Positions 12,600 through 25,359 are shown, counted from the stretch's first letter. The stretch: 64,000 nt of DNA from Nageia nagi (GCA_050084985.1 JBITNC010000001.1:53630001-53694000), one strand, 5' to 3'. A program made the numbers and translations. The notes: generated from the letters alone by a model not told the origin.

Positions 12600-14770
12600 T
12601 TTTTCCTAAATTCTTGGCCTCAAGGGGCATCCCATATGATGATTATGCTTCCTTTACCAATAATGAAACACAAGATGAAGTGAAAGGCAATGATAATGAT
12701 CATTAATTACCAATTCATATCAAATCTCATCAAGAGAATTGAATAGATGGAAAAAGAACATACAAAAGGAGATTTGTATTATGATGAATTTGCTAGCCAA
12801 TTTTATGAAGAGATTCACAATGCTATTCCTCCTAAATTTTATAAGAGTTCAAATTTTTACAAATTGAATGATGATATGGATCCAAGGAACCATATTCAAG
12901 GGTTCCACAATGAATATGATCTGAAAATTAGGATTGATCCAAGGGTTCTAGCAAAGTTATTTTTGTATAGTTTGGAAGGTGATTCTTACAATTGGTTTTA
13001 TGCTTTGTCTAAAAATCTAGTTCATTCATTATAAGAGATTTATGCTTTGTTTATTAATCAATATAAGCATAATGTAAGGTAAGAGGTGATGATCATTGAT
13101 TTATGTACATTAGAGAAAGTTCAAACTAAAATAATGGAGAAGTTTATCACAAGATTCAATAAGACATGGTAATAAATCAATACCAATATTAGTGAAAAAT
13201 AGGTAACTCACATTTTCAAAGAGTCTCTTCATTTACAAGTGCAAGCACATGCCACAAATTACACTCATCAAGAATTTGCATAAATGAATCATAAGTCGGT
13301 TGAAAAAGAGAAAGTACTTGTTAAAACTAGGCAAATCAAGTATGATTTGAAAGAGAAAAAGAAAATCGAACTAAGAATCCCTATCAAGAAAAGAAAAAGA
13401 ATAAAGGGGTTCATGTAGGTGAAAAAGTATAAAAAGAATAGAAGGTTGATAGAAATTAAGGTGAAGGATATAGGAGAAGAAGGATCATGTTTGATATTTC
13501 TCTAATGTACATCTTTTGTGATCTCATAAAGAAGGATCTTATCAAACTATTTCTAAATAAAGAAGAAGAAGAATCATATGTGAAACTATATTAGTACAAT
13601 CCTAATTTTTATTATGCTTATCATCAAATAAGAGGGCATTCAACTAACTCTTATGGCAAGTTGAGAGTTAATATCCAAGAATTGATCAATAGTTTCATAT
13701 GTTTATCCTAAAAAAGTTGAATGTAATAATGGTAAGGTTAAGTATGTTAATGTTATCTTTCATAAGGAGATTTATTTTAAGATTAATAAGTGTTTACCAT
13801 CAAAGAAAGTAGTGGATCCCATTACAACAAAAAGAAAGGATCTCCCAAAGGATATAAGGAACTATGATTTGGTAGATCAATTGAAGAATACTCAAGATAA
13901 GATCAATTAATATAAATTGATACAAAATTCCCAACCACATAAAGAAATTATTTTTTACTCTTTTATAAATGAGAATATAGATATAAACATCTCAATAATA
14001 ACATAGTTAGATATAGTAAGGTCATGGTGTCATTGCAACATGATTAAATTTGATGTTAATGATCATTCAAGAAAGGATGTGATTGATCAACATGAAGCAA
14101 TTTATATTCAGAATAAGATCCTTAATGCTATAGTTAAAAAGGAATTAGTTAATGGAGGATCAGATTTATATATCACTTCCATCCACTTGCTTGATCAACT
14201 TGATCAAACTAATCTTCCTCTTGTGGAAATGTATATTGAGGATAAGAGGTTTAGATAACATATAAAGGAATAATGTTAGGATCATCAAGTTTCCCATCAA
14301 ATTTGGTCCAAATATAGTTATAATACCTATTTATACCAAATATTATTCTTGGTATACCTTTGATTCATGACATGGATATGGTTCTTTCAACTTTGCATAT
14401 GTGCATGAAGTTAGAGCATAAAGAAATGATAGTCAAAGTTGATGCAAATGAGGAATCAATAAAAAGATGCAATTTGGTAGATTTTTGAAAAAAATTCTCC
14501 TTTTAATAAGGATGAGATATTTTCTCCCACAAAGAAATTTCTAAAATAAGAGGAGCAAAAGATGAAGATTTAGGAAATGATATTTGGATTCTACAAAATC
14601 TTGAATGTCAATATCCTCAATTATGCTAAAGATTTTAATAATCTTGTGAATACTCAAGAAGAGGAAAATAAATGAACCATTTATAATGAATAATACTATC
14701 AACAATCCTATTTTGATGAAGAATGCACAAATGATAAAATTTAAGAGATATTATACAACCTAGATGTGTT
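12600..14770 (+). mobile_element. Ty3/gypsy remnant with gag and protease
   Basis: 12747-13034 is a gag core: IPPKFYKSSNFYKL, then DPRNHIQGF, then KLFLYSLEGDSYNWFYAL, the P-F-x-G/D-P-x-x-H and L-x-G-x-x-x-W-F pattern of Ty3/gypsy retrotrans_gag domains. A decayed continuation reads EKFITRFNKTW near 13140. 14040-14258 carries the protease region, where the catalytic triplet context reads VNGGSDLYIT (Asp replaced by Asn). Further on come LGIPLIHD and LSTLHMCMKL near 14350-14410, typical of the Tat/Athila side of gypsy protease C-termini. RT and integrase are absent. No LTR pair was found. Many stops make this a dead fragment. Confidence 0.72.
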
Positions 14771-14789
14771 GTCTATTGCATCATATTAG

Positions 14790-15370
14790 CTTGATTCATT
14801 ATCTATTATAGAAAAATCAAAGGATACACTATTACATTTATCAAGTTTTGTATCATATGATGCATCAATTTGTAGTATATTTATTTAGCTTTAGTCAAAA
14901 TTTATGATGCATCACTTGATGCTAAGAGTATTATCAACCAATGCATCATTTTTTACATCAACATATCTATAATTTGATGTTAACTAAAATGTTAAACTCC
15001 ACCATTTTTATTGTCACTTCTAGATGCTTTATGCATCAATTATACATTAAATGAAATGTTCATTCAAGATACACAATACATCTCTTGAGGCATCATTCAA
15101 AGATTCCTAAAGCATCAATATTATGTTGAACAAAATGTCAATGTGCTATATGCATCTTATGTGGTGTAAATATTAAATGCACAATGCATTAAGTAACACA
15201 TTACATTCCATCGTATTTATCATCATTTGAAGATGTATTTTTCATTTTGTTATGCATCAATTATAAATGTCTAAAGTATCAATAAAATGTTAATTAGATG
15301 ATGCTTAAAATGTCATTAGATGATGCTTAAAGCATCAATAATGCATTAATTGAAATGTCATTTAAAGCGT
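14790..15370. repeat. ATGCATCA-rich noncoding tract
   Basis: The words GATGCATCA, ATGCATCA, AAAGCATCA and ATGCATTAA recur many times at irregular spacing, separated by T-rich text. A near-duplicate pair reads TTAGATGATGCTTAAA near 15295 and 15318. Related ATGCATTAA/GCATCAATTAATG text reappears at 20150-20200. It may be a decayed tandem array or a subterminal repeat region of a DNA transposon. Confidence 0.45.
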
Positions 15371-15547
15371 TAATAACTTTATTTTTTAATTTTTTATATT
15401 TAGCAATTTTTAATTTGATTTTTTTATTAAATTAAAAATAAATTAAATTTGATGTGATTTTAATTTAATTCAATTTAATTTAATGTAAATTAAATTTAAT
15501 ATAGTACAATTAATTATAATAAAAAAATTGAATTATAACAAATTAAA
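15371..15547. other. Low-complexity A/T tract
   Basis: A TTTAATTTAAATTAAA-type tract with no other signal. Confidence 0.6.
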
Positions 15548-15680
15548 AACAAGTAATACAAATATTCATAATGAAAATGAAACTTAAAACACATTAAAAA
15601 CAAGTAATATAACTAATTCATAATGAAATTGAAACTTAAAATACATTAAAAATAAGTAATATAATAAACATTCATAATTT
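15548..15680. repeat. Tandem repeat of 51-52 bp, about 2.5 copies
   Basis: AAGTAATA starts units at 15551, 15602 and 15654. Each unit continues with ATTCATAATGAAA and GAAACTTAAAA, then ACATTAAAAA. It is noncoding. Confidence 0.75.
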
Positions 15681-15900
15681 TTTTCCTTCTAAGTTTTCCC
15701 TAAACTTTATGCGCACTTAGGTTACAAAAAATTTTTAGCTAGGGTTTTTTGGAAGGAGAAGAATGGGGGGTGCTTACATGCAACTATAGGTCATGTTCCC
15801 CCTTACCCTTGTGCATCTAATTTTCCTGCAATTATTGGCATGATTCACATGAATAATTGGACATTTGCAAGCAACAATATTGCACTCTAGAGGGTTTTGT

Positions 15901-16050
15901 GATGCCCTAGCTATGGTTAGTGTTGGGTCATGAATATAATAAAGTTCTGTGATACCCTAATTATGGTTGGGTTTATGTTGTATTTTCTTTGAAGCTTTAT
16001 GATGCCCTAGCTATAATTGAATCTATTTCATAATTTTTGGGTAAGATTGA
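15901..16050. repeat. Three units with exact 50-bp spacing
   Basis: GATGCCCTAGCTATGGTTAG at 15901, GATACCCTAATTATGGTTGG at 15951 and GATGCCCTAGCTATAATTGA at 16001 begin three 50-bp units. The exact spacing of diverged units points to an old minisatellite. Confidence 0.65.
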
Positions 16051-17519
16051 TGATAATGTTACCTTCATTATAGGTCTGGGAGTTGTGGGGCACTCTATAG
16101 GTTTTGCATAAGGGTTGGTTGAGGACCACTTATGAACATAAGAGGCACATTTTCTCTAGCTAACCTTGATGTTTAGTTCCTATCATTTTTTCTCTTTATG
16201 ATCAATTATTGATGAAGAAAGCAATTTGATGAAAACTAACAATAGCATGAATCAAGAGTTTTATGGTGTGCTCGATGGTGCGGTATAGGGGATGATTTAG
16301 AATTTCTCATGAACATAGGAGGTACACTTTCTCTAGTGGATTATGTTGATGGCTCTATATCATTCTATGCTAAAATGATTTGTACAGTATGGACTTTGTA
16401 GTTGATCCATTCAGTAGTTTTAGACTTAGATATTTTTTGTATATGGATTTTTGTTTGTAATTGGAATCTAGTTGTGGATTGTCAAGAATTTCTCAAACAT
16501 CCTAAACTATATAAAATAAATAGGGATGGATGTAAATGTATCAAATTTATTTTTTATAGGTTGGGTTCCTATATAAAAAACCCATTAATTTTACCCTTAA
16601 CAAAAAAAATAAACATTCATATTTTAAAAATAATAAGGTTTCTCAATTATCAAGAGTAATTAAAAGAGAGTGTATACAATCTCAGTCAATATACTTATTT
16701 TAAAATATTAAATAAATAATTAAATATACTTACAAATCTTGATTCAATTCTTATTTTTCCTAATTTTCTTGACTTATGTGTATAATGCATGGATGATGTG
16801 TTATATCAGGCATGCACAACTTGTTCGTACCATGATGGTTCATCTGTGGATTCTCTATGTGCTTCCTCCTCCTCCACTTTCTTCACCAAGCTCTTCCACA
16901 CTAAAATATCAATATTATAAGGCTACTTCCTTTATGCTTATTTTTAGGAAGGTTTTTTATTTATCTTCTAACCTTATCCCTCCTCCATTTTAAATTATTT
17001 CCCATCTAATTCAATGCCCAATCTACACTCCATCCTTAATTAAATTCCTTTTTAAGAATATCTACCACTCTTTATTTTTCTATAAAATACACAAATTTGT
17101 AAAAAAATAAGGTAAAAAATTAAGTAAAAAGTACTATTAATAATAATCTATAAAAAATCATATATACCTATAACACTTTGTTTTTAGATTTGAACTGATG
17201 GAAAGTGTATTTTTTGAGAGTATCATAAAAAAAATATCGTAAAAAAATAATATTAGTAAATTAATATATTCTAAAATAAATATATATTTTTTTAAAATTA
17301 ATTCTTACCATTCTGATCTTTAATAACTACACCCTTTTCATCCTCTTTAATTTCAATATCATATTACTGCCTTTAGACGTCATAACCCTAACTTGATGAT
17401 TGATTATTGACTCTAGATCTATAATTATAATACTTACATTATCTTTATTAAATATAACATTTAATTAATAAAAGGTAATTTCAATCATTTTTTAAAATTA
17501 ACAAATCGAAAACATTTAT
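16051..17519. other. No gene; contains a short 177-bp-offset duplication
   Basis: GAACATAAGAGGCACATTTT at 16134 and GAACATAGGAGGTACACTTT at 16311 head two related blocks. Two plus-strand frames of about 85 codons (16402 and 16739) have no recognisable domain and atypical low-complexity composition, so I do not call them genes. The rest is AT-rich. Confidence 0.45.
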
Positions 17520-17870
17520 CACCCTCTAATGATGAGCCTGCTGATGATGATGTAGCAATGCCAGTAGTAAGCCTAGAAGGCCTAGTACCTAAAGTCCCAA
17601 TGATCATTTGTCTATTAATTTCTCTTTCTAATTATACCTATTCATCCATTATGTTTCCATTTTAAATAATTTGGCCATCGCTTTACTCTATAAACAAGAC
17701 CAAAAAATAAAGTTAGTTTTTCTTTTGAAATGAATATTATTAAATAAAATATGAACAAATCATATTCATAAATAAATGCTTACTAAACCCTTCTTGCTTG
17801 GTGTTGTCTTTGGAGATTTTTGTTTCTTTCCTCTTCTTTTATCTCCATAGTTAGCCATGATAATCACTAA
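17520..17870 (-). pseudogene. Possible remnant of a small spliced gene, unrecognised
   Basis: Read on the minus strand, an ATG at 17859 starts MANYGDKRRGKKQKSPKT, a basic N-terminus, and the sequence then meets a GTAAGC that could be a splice donor near 17785. An acceptor-like TTGTTTATAG lies about 90 bp further, followed by a Ser/Thr-rich stretch containing ATSSSAGSSLEGDKC interrupted by stops. This resembles an N-terminal exon of a DNA-binding or transposase-like protein but no domain is present. It could be chance. Confidence 0.22.
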
Positions 17871-18139
17871 ATAAAGATAATAATAAAAATATTATTAGTA
17901 TAAAAAAATTAAAACTTTATATTAAAATTATGGTTAATTTTTATTTATTAAACTCAAATGTAAAACTTTAAAACCTTACAAAATATTAATAGAATATTAT
18001 AAGGCATGGAAGATTATTATAGCATTTTGCATAATTGTTTGAGTTTTTATTTCATGATTTTCATTATCGTTACTTAGTGTATCTTTTCCATGTTTAGTTT
18101 TCTTGCTATTTTTTGTAGAAGATTCATATAAAATCTTAA

Positions 18140-19193
18140 CCATAAATATTTCAAACCCCTAACCTTAAAACCCTAATTGTAACCCTTTAAACATAACCCT
18201 TAAACCCTAACCCCTAATCCTTAAACCCTAACTAAAACCCTTAAACCTTAACCCCACACCCTAACCCTAACCCTAAGCATCAACCCTAACCATAACCCCT
18301 AGTCCTTACCCTAAACCCCTAACACTTAAACCTTAAATCCTAACTTAACCATTAATGCTTACCCCTATTCATAACCCTAACTGTAACCCTTAAATCCTAA
18401 CCATAACCATAACTCTAAACGCTAACCCCAACCCTTAAATCCTAACCATAACCCTTAAAACTTAACCTTAGCCCTTAAATCCTAACCATAATCTTTAAAA
18501 TATAACTTTTAACTCAAACTCAAATCCTTAACCTTTAAACCCTAACCCTTAACTCCAAATTTAATACTTAAACCTTAAACATTAATCCTTGACCTCCCAC
18601 CCTAATAATAAAACCCAAAATCTTAATCATTAACCTTAAACACTAACCTCAAACCTTAAGATCCTAAACACAAACCTTAAACCCGAACACCCTAACCTTT
18701 AACCTAAACCCAAACCCCTAACCCTTAAACCTTAACCTCTAACCTAAATCTTTAATACTTACCCCTAATCATAACCCCTAAACCCTAACCATAACCATAA
18801 CTTTAAAACATAACCCCTAAACCCTACCCATAACCATAACTTTAAACCATAACCCTTAAATCCTAAGCATATCCCTTAAATCTTGACCATAACCCTTAAA
18901 CTTGAACTCTTAACCCAACCCCAAATCCTTAAACCCTAACCCTTAACACTTAACTTCAAAATTAACCCTTGAACCTTAAATAATAAACTCTGACCTCCCA
19001 CCCTAACCATAAAACTTAAAATATTAATACTTAATCTTAAACACTAAGCTCAAACCCTAAGACCCTAAACACTAACCTCAAACCATCTAAACATTAAAAC
19101 CTAACCCATAAACCCTAACCTTTAACCCAAACCCAAACTTTTAACTTCTAAACCCTAACCCTTAACCCTTTAACCTAAACCCCTAACCTCAAT
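18140..19193 (+). repeat. Degenerate interstitial telomere-like array (C-rich strand)
   Basis: About 1 kb made almost wholly of CCCTAAA/CCCTAACC/CCCTTAAAC variants, for example CACCCTAACCCTAACCCTAA near 18255. The plant telomere unit is CCCTAAA on this strand. Exact units are rare and interspersed with CCATAACC and CTTAAATCC variants. It is flanked by AT-rich low-complexity DNA. A second array of opposite orientation lies at 56986-57275. Confidence 0.85.
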
Positions 19194-20690
19194 TATATGT
19201 TTAAATTTTAAATTTTAAAATTATATTATAAATTAAATTTAAAATTATATTATATTATAAATTTAAAATTATATTAAAAATTAAATTTAAAGTTAAGTTT
19301 AAATTTAATTTAAATTAAGTTTAAATTCAAATTAGATGTTTAAAATTAAGTTAAAATTATAAATTAATTAGCGATCTGTTATTTAAAAAAAAAGGAGATC
19401 ATGTGGTCATTTTGAAAAAAAAAAAGAGGAGCTATAAGATTTTTTGGTATATTTTTATATATTTTTAAATAATTTATTTAAATTTGAATGATTTCATAAT
19501 TCAAGATTTCAACAGTTATCGATTTCTAGTTAAATTGAAACCCTAGATTTATTTTTTCCAAACCCTAAGTGACTTACTCTTCAAATTTTGTAAACGTTTA
19601 CAATAAAATTGAAATCCTAGTTTGTAAAATTTGGAAAATTATTAAAAATCTACTTTTTAAATTTATTTAATTTTGCAAACCGTAGTTTTTTGTAAACCTT
19701 AATTTTTTGCAAACCCTAGTTTTTTTAAACCCTATATTTAATTCATCAAATTCTAGTAAAATTAACTATATGTGGTTTAGGGTTTTCCTTCTCGATTAGG
19801 GTTTAGGGTTTTTCTTTTTTTATATTTTTATTTTAGCATAAAAATTACCAAATTTAAGCAAAAATATTCTATTTCTATTAAAAAAATTCTACATATTTGT
19901 TACAAAATTGAATTTGAAAGTAAAAAATTAAATTTAGAGTACTTACCTCTAGATTCGGCTATGAATGTGACAAATTTGGATTGAATCTAATAAAAAAAAG
20001 TTAGCTTTTATAAAATCTAACCATTATATCTCCTCCTTTCCCATTAAAAAAACTAGTTTTCCCTATCTATTTCCTTTAACCTGAACTGAAAAAGTGATTT
20101 GTGGGGTATGTGGGGCATGCCCCTTTTGTTTTATCCCTTTCCATTATTGGTTTAATGCATTATTCGATGCATTAATTTATGCATCAATTAATGCCTAAAA
20201 ATACATAAAACAAATATATAAATACATAAAAAAAAACTTACATATATAATAAAAAAACCTAAAAAATATTAAATATATAAAAATACTTGAAGAAATACTT
20301 TAAAAAATACTTAATACATTAATTACAACATAAAATACTCAAATAATAATAAATACATAAAAATACCTTAATAATTATTAAATTCATAAAAATACTTAAA
20401 AAATATTAAATAGTATTAAAAATATGTAAATATTAAATAGTTAAAAAATTAAGTAGTAAATACAATTAAATTAATAAATACAATGTTAATGCTATGATAT
20501 TGTTAATGTTTTATTAATATTAATGTTATGTTATTATTATATTCATATTTTTTAATGGTAATGTTAATTCGGTTGCAATGTTAATACTATGATAGTGTAA
20601 TGTCAATGTTAATGTTATATTATTTTAATGGTAATGTCAATCCTATTACAATGTTAATGTAATGTTAAAGGTATTATTGATACCTAAAAG
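19194..20690. repeat. AT-rich low-complexity tract with short repeats
   Basis: 19194-19360 consists of TTTAAATTTAAAATTATA-type text. 19520-19815 has scattered AAACCCTAG and then GGGTTTAGGGTTTT words, that is telomere-like words on both strands. 20200-20470 is ATACATAAAAATAC-type text. 20480-20670 repeats GTTAATG/AATGTTAATG. No coding region is seen. Confidence 0.6.
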
Positions 20691-21597
20691 TAATTCCTTT
20701 AACACAGTCCCACTTAGATGCAACTTACATACATATCTTCATCACTTTTAGCCATATTTAATCATACTTTATCTTATTATCACATATTTCTCAAGTTGTG
20801 TTCTTATGTTTTATGTTAGGTACACTAGGTCGGATACTACCTTCACACAAGGGGTCAAATGGTGAATCACGTCTGATATAAATGTAAGTATCTCTAACTT
20901 GGGAAAGCATGTAAAGATTACATCTTGATAGTCAGTACCCTACACTTGGGTGTTTCTAAATGCCACCTATTGAGATTGCAATCTTGTTATCACTTGAGCA
21001 AATATTTGTTATCTACTTTTGTAATCATATTCTTGGTTTGATTTGTTATCATCTCTGCTATCATTGATACTTGTTGGTGTTCACCTTATTCTTCAAGATC
21101 GTTAGCACCCATAGTGAGGTCCACGCTTGCACTAAGTTCTCTGAGACTAGCACTTGTGTTGGTGTTTCTTTTGCATTTGGCCTTAAGGTTCATACAACAA
21201 GGTCACTACTCTTCGATAAATTCATTCATCATATCCTCAACCTTGGTATAGGTAAGGATACACAAGTATTAAGCTTTTACTCAATTTCTTTCTCTTTAGT
21301 ACATGTAGTTATGTTTTACATCTTGACATCATGGTAATTTTGTTATTCATGTATGTTTATCTGAGTTAATTAGCTTAGATTTATCATACAATTAAATGTA
21401 TATGTGGTTTTAGTTCATTTAAAGGTAATCCTAGATGTACCAAAACACATATCAACATATTGACACCCACCTTTCTTTCAATTTTCTAATTCTAAATTAG
21501 GGTTATATATAAATGCTCTCGAATCTATAATTCAACCACAATATCAAACCTATTAAAGGTTCTATTTACACATTATATTCTTAAGGTATTTTTTGCT
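20691..21597. other. Noncoding stretch before a split gypsy element
   Basis: Less AT-biased than its surroundings. An 88-codon plus-strand frame at 21071 is rich in Ser/Phe/Val and lacks a domain. It could hold the LTR or leader of the gypsy element that follows, but no second copy was found to prove an LTR. Confidence 0.35.
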
Positions 21598-23088
21598 ACT
21601 AGCAATGAAAATGCACATCTTAATACTAACCATGTAGCTACAAAGACTCCAAAAAGAAGAAGAATTGGTAGGCCTAAAGTGATTCAAAGGTGAAATGAAA
21701 TAATTTGCACCAAACAGTTATCTATCAATGTATAGGGGTAGATAACCAAAGAAGCCACTCATAATGCTTCATATCATTAGAGCTTTATCAATAACTCTAA
21801 TAGTTTGGCTAGGATAGTAAAACAAAGGGTTAATTTGAGTAATATAGGATAACAAACCCCTCTAAATCAATAACCTCCTATCCAATTGAGTGATGATGAG
21901 CTATTTAGGAAAGTCATGAGTTCTAAGGAAAATAAGCACAGATTCATCAAACTTCTTAATGGATTACTAGTTGAGGAAAAGGCGTATGCAATTTATGCCC
22001 TAGAATACAAAGAAGTGGCAAAACAATGCAAGTTATGGCATCATTACAGGTATAAGGAGAACATTCCTCCTAGTGACATGACTCTTACACCTTGATACAT
22101 GAATTTGGGATTTCTTTGTGAATAGATTCGCTCCCAAATCAAATATTCAACCATTTATCCTTCTTAAGGTTGGTGTGAATGCTCAAATCAGTGTGAATAT
22201 TAACTTTAATGTGAGTGCTAAGCCTCCAACAAAAATAGCAGTTCCACTAGTAGTTTCTATGATGGATACAACTCACAAAAATTAGCAAGAGATCATTCAT
22301 ATAATCAATAGTGTTAGCAACTAGCTTTCTCAATCAACTACATTACAAGACTTACTTAATTAGGAAGCTTAGTTTGATCTTTCAACTCTAGTTGATGATT
22401 ACCTTGTCATACAAGTCATACATAATAGATAGGATGAGCAGGTTCCAAAATTGGATGATGATATAGATTTCTTTATTGAAGATGAATGTGAACATGATGA
22501 TCCTGCAAAACATAAAGAAATCAATAAACTTCTAGCAAAAGTTGATACACCTCATCCAGATTGGTTGAATGAAGATAACAAGATCATAATCAAATTTCTT
22601 CACTCAGTTGATGAACAAGCCTTAGAAAACAAAAGTATTCTTGAAAAGGTCCAATACTACAAATGAATACATGGTAAGTAAAAAATGACTACATAACTAA
22701 AATAGGAATATTTCAAGTCAAAAATAAGCAACCAACTCAGGATACTCACACAAATGAGAGAAAATATCAAGAGGAAGAGGTAGATAAACTCCTTACTCAA
22801 GCTACATAGCCCATGCCCTGATGGACTTAAGAAAAGAATGACATCAAATATGCCAAAATTCTTAAATGTGATAGAGAAAAGATTATATTGATATCTCACA
22901 CCAAAATAGAATGGTATATCTCAACACTATTGAATAACATCATCTATGACATGAATGATAAAATAAGAATTTTGGAAGTTTTTAACCCTAGACAACAAGT
23001 ATCTACCTTTAAAGATGGACAAATTTTGAACATCCACTAAAACATGTAAAGGAATACATTCCAATCATCATTATTTTTTCACCATTAG
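21598..23088 (+). pseudogene. N-terminal region of a plus-strand gypsy-type element, unrecognised proteins
   Basis: Stop-interrupted plus-strand coding text runs up to the point where the minus-strand Tat element begins. Near 21641-21680 it encodes KTPKRRRIGRPKV, a basic AT-hook-like motif with a G-R-P core. 21886-22095 is a 69-codon helical, charged frame (ELFRKVMSSKENKHRFIKLL). 22451-22666 is an acidic frame (DDDIDFFIEDECEHDD), extended upstream in the same frame through TAG and TAA codons. I do not recognise these domains. Their position before the gag half at 30632, with the Tat insertion between, suggests they are the front of the same polyprotein. That link is inference. Confidence 0.45.
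23084..23088. repeat. Left target-site duplication of the Tat element, one mismatch
   Basis: ATTAG here, ATTGG at 30632-30636 on the other side. Four of five bases match, consistent with a decayed 5-bp duplication. Confidence 0.6.
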
Positions 23089-23784
23089 TGTTATAATTGG
23101 AAAATAATAAAAAAATTATTAAATTAGGGTTATTTATAGAATATTCAATTTACCAATTTAACCATAAAATTACATAAAAATGATAATATAGGTGATTACA
23201 ATGATCTATTTGATATTAACCTATAAAAACTAGAAGTGTGAAAGATACAAACTTATACTTTACTTGTGACGATGATCAAAGGTGATATTTGAATGAAAGG
23301 GGATGAATGATGAGCTTCTTCAAAGAACAGATCGAGATATCTAATCTAAACCTAGCAATGATGCTAGGACCCAACAACATCACTAGGCTACCTTTCCATT
23401 TTAGCCTCACCCCTCATAGATGAGTAAAAGATAGCAAGAATGCAAAGCTCAGAGTATAACAATTTTCCAAAAATATTAGGTGGCATTAAAACATACTGAT
23501 CAATAATGACACTAGTAATTGTCACCTATCAAGGATTCATGATTGTGTTAGATCATGCCATATCTATGATCATGCACATCCTTCCATATTCATAGGTAAA
23601 AGGTAGACTTCCAAGGCTCCTCCTTGAGCTTATTATGATGCCAACCGACATGTTACCATAAAACATAAAGGTAGATGAGAGTGCACATTGATAAAGGAAT
23701 ATATTTAATAAATTAAATAAATCATTTCAAATATCTAAAAAGGGTATTTTAATTAAATTAAAATTTCTTTTTAGGTGGTAAAAA
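23089..23784 (-). repeat. Tat element 3' LTR
   Basis: About 696 bp. It starts (plus strand) TGTTATAATTGG and matches 29893-30631. Its inner end is decayed (GGTGGTAAAA against GGTGTTAACA). No clear polypurine tract survives beside it. Confidence 0.85.
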
Positions 23785-24120
23785 ATGCCTGAAAGTCAAA
23801 ACATAATTCAAAGTATAATAAAAAAAAAGGCAAGAGTAAGAAAATACTACCTGAAAACTTATCTCATGGCAATAGCTTCAAATGCCCCAAATGTTTTGCT
23901 TATATTATGCCCCCTCTTTGACTTGGTTGCGACATGATGGACCTCTCACTTGATACCCTTGTAAGGAAAAGGTAGTGGCACCTACATAAGTCATAATGCT
24001 AGTTCTATAGGTCGACAAAGCATAGGGGAGTTGTTCATGCCAATCTTTACCATGTTGTGGAATAGTTTTGGATAGGATACTCTTTATGAATTTATTTGAT
24101 GCTTCATCTTGACCATTGCC

Positions 24121-24686
24121 TTAGGGATAGTAAGGTATAGAGAATTTTATTTCAATATGGTATTTTGTACAAAAATATTTAATTTCATTACCTTCAAAAC
24201 TAGGATCATTATCCATGAACAATTTAGAAGACATGCCATATCTAGAAATGATATATTCAACAAGAAAATCAATAATTTTATCTACTTTTTTTGACTTCAT
24301 AAGTATGGCCTCCACCCATTTAGTAAAGCATTATGTGCTTGTAATGATAAACTTATGTCCATGTCTTGAAATAGGGTTAATTTTGCTAATAAAATCAAGT
24401 GCCTAGATAGAAAATGGCTAAGGAGATACAATAGAATGCAAATCATGAGAAGGAGAAGGTTGAAGTTTGCATTCTTTTGATGTTTCTCATATTTTCTAAC
24501 ATGTAATTCACAATATTCAAGCATAGTAGGCCAATAATAACCTATACTAAGCAATTTTTGATAAATAAATTTACCACTAAAGTGACCACCACATTTACCA
24601 TCATGAGCCTGATGAAGTGCCATTTCTATTTTATTCCTCATTAAATATCTAAGGAGAGTATCGTCAAAAGATCTTCTATATAGCAA
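24121..24686 (-). pseudogene. pol: Tat element integrase, broken
   Basis: 24686 down to 24297 encodes the N-terminal zinc region: ALHQAHDGKCGGHFSGK, then IGYYWPTM and CELHVRKYEKHQ. The H-H half is present, but the C-x2-C pair is changed to Tyr and His. In a different frame, 24315 down to 24121 holds the core around the second catalytic Asp (SRYGMSSKLFMDNDPSFEG) and the following IKYFCTKYHIEIKFSIPYYP. Integrase would join element DNA to the chromosome. The frameshift and lost zinc ligands make this copy inactive. Confidence 0.82.
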
Positions 24687-25002
24687 GTCACCAATAATGA
24701 CATGTTTTGTAGCTAGATTTTTAAGTCTAATTCTTTCATTATGATCAAAAGTAATAGAGACAATACCATTTTTAATATAATTGAAAATATCTTGATACCA
24801 TTCACATGTATAGATAGAAGTTGCTGAAAAATAATTATCTTGAATGAAATCTTGAACAACACACTCATGAGAAGGCTTACCAATGTTTTTGATTATGAGG
24901 ATGGTTTCTTCATCTTCTATGCCAATGGGAGAAATTTAAGCAGCACTAGTCGTAGCATCATCATACCTATTATTGTCTCTTGGGATGTTGTTAATTTGAT
25001 AT

Positions 25003-25311
25003 TCAGTGAAGTACATGAGGAGGTTTTCCACCATTTCTTTGTATAGTTGCAACTTGGGGTCCTTTGTGTTTATTGATGTTGGACACTTGCTTTATTATTA
25101 ACTGAGAATCACCAAATATCTTTATCCTTTGCACTTTGAGAAGTATGGTAGCATTCAAACCTAAAATAAGAGCCTCATATTCTTTCATGTTGTTAGTACA
25201 ATCAAAACTTAAATGATAAGACATAGAGATAACATCACCATGAGGACTAATTAGGATAATTCCTTCCCATCTCTGTGAATGCATTTTGAACCATAAAAAA
25301 ATAACATTCAT
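25003..25311 (-). pseudogene. Tat element second (archaeal-type) RNase H
   Basis: This 102-codon frame encodes IILISPHGDVISMSYHL, then CTNNMKEYEALILGLNA and KIFGDSQLIIKQVS. The N-N-x-x-E-Y-E-A-L and G-D-S-Q-L-I motifs are those of the additional RNase H found in Tat-lineage elements and in plant RNase H-like proteins. The conserved acidic residues in EYEAL and GDSQ are present. The start of the domain is lost. It lies 49 bp from the conventional RNase H frame at 25360-25623, as expected for the dual arrangement. Confidence 0.82.
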
Positions 25312-25359
25312 TCATCATCTTTCATGAAGCCAATGAAAACTTGAGGGAATTCATGTTCA

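Noticed and set aside
18140-19193. A true chromosome end or a CRISPR-like array
   Set aside because: Units are degenerate, of variable spacing and embedded in interstitial DNA. There are no regular spacers, and the window is plant nuclear DNA.
21071-21337. 88-codon plus-strand frame rich in Phe, Ser and Val
   Set aside because: No domain, no repeat copy, no splice or codon signal. Not enough to call a gene.
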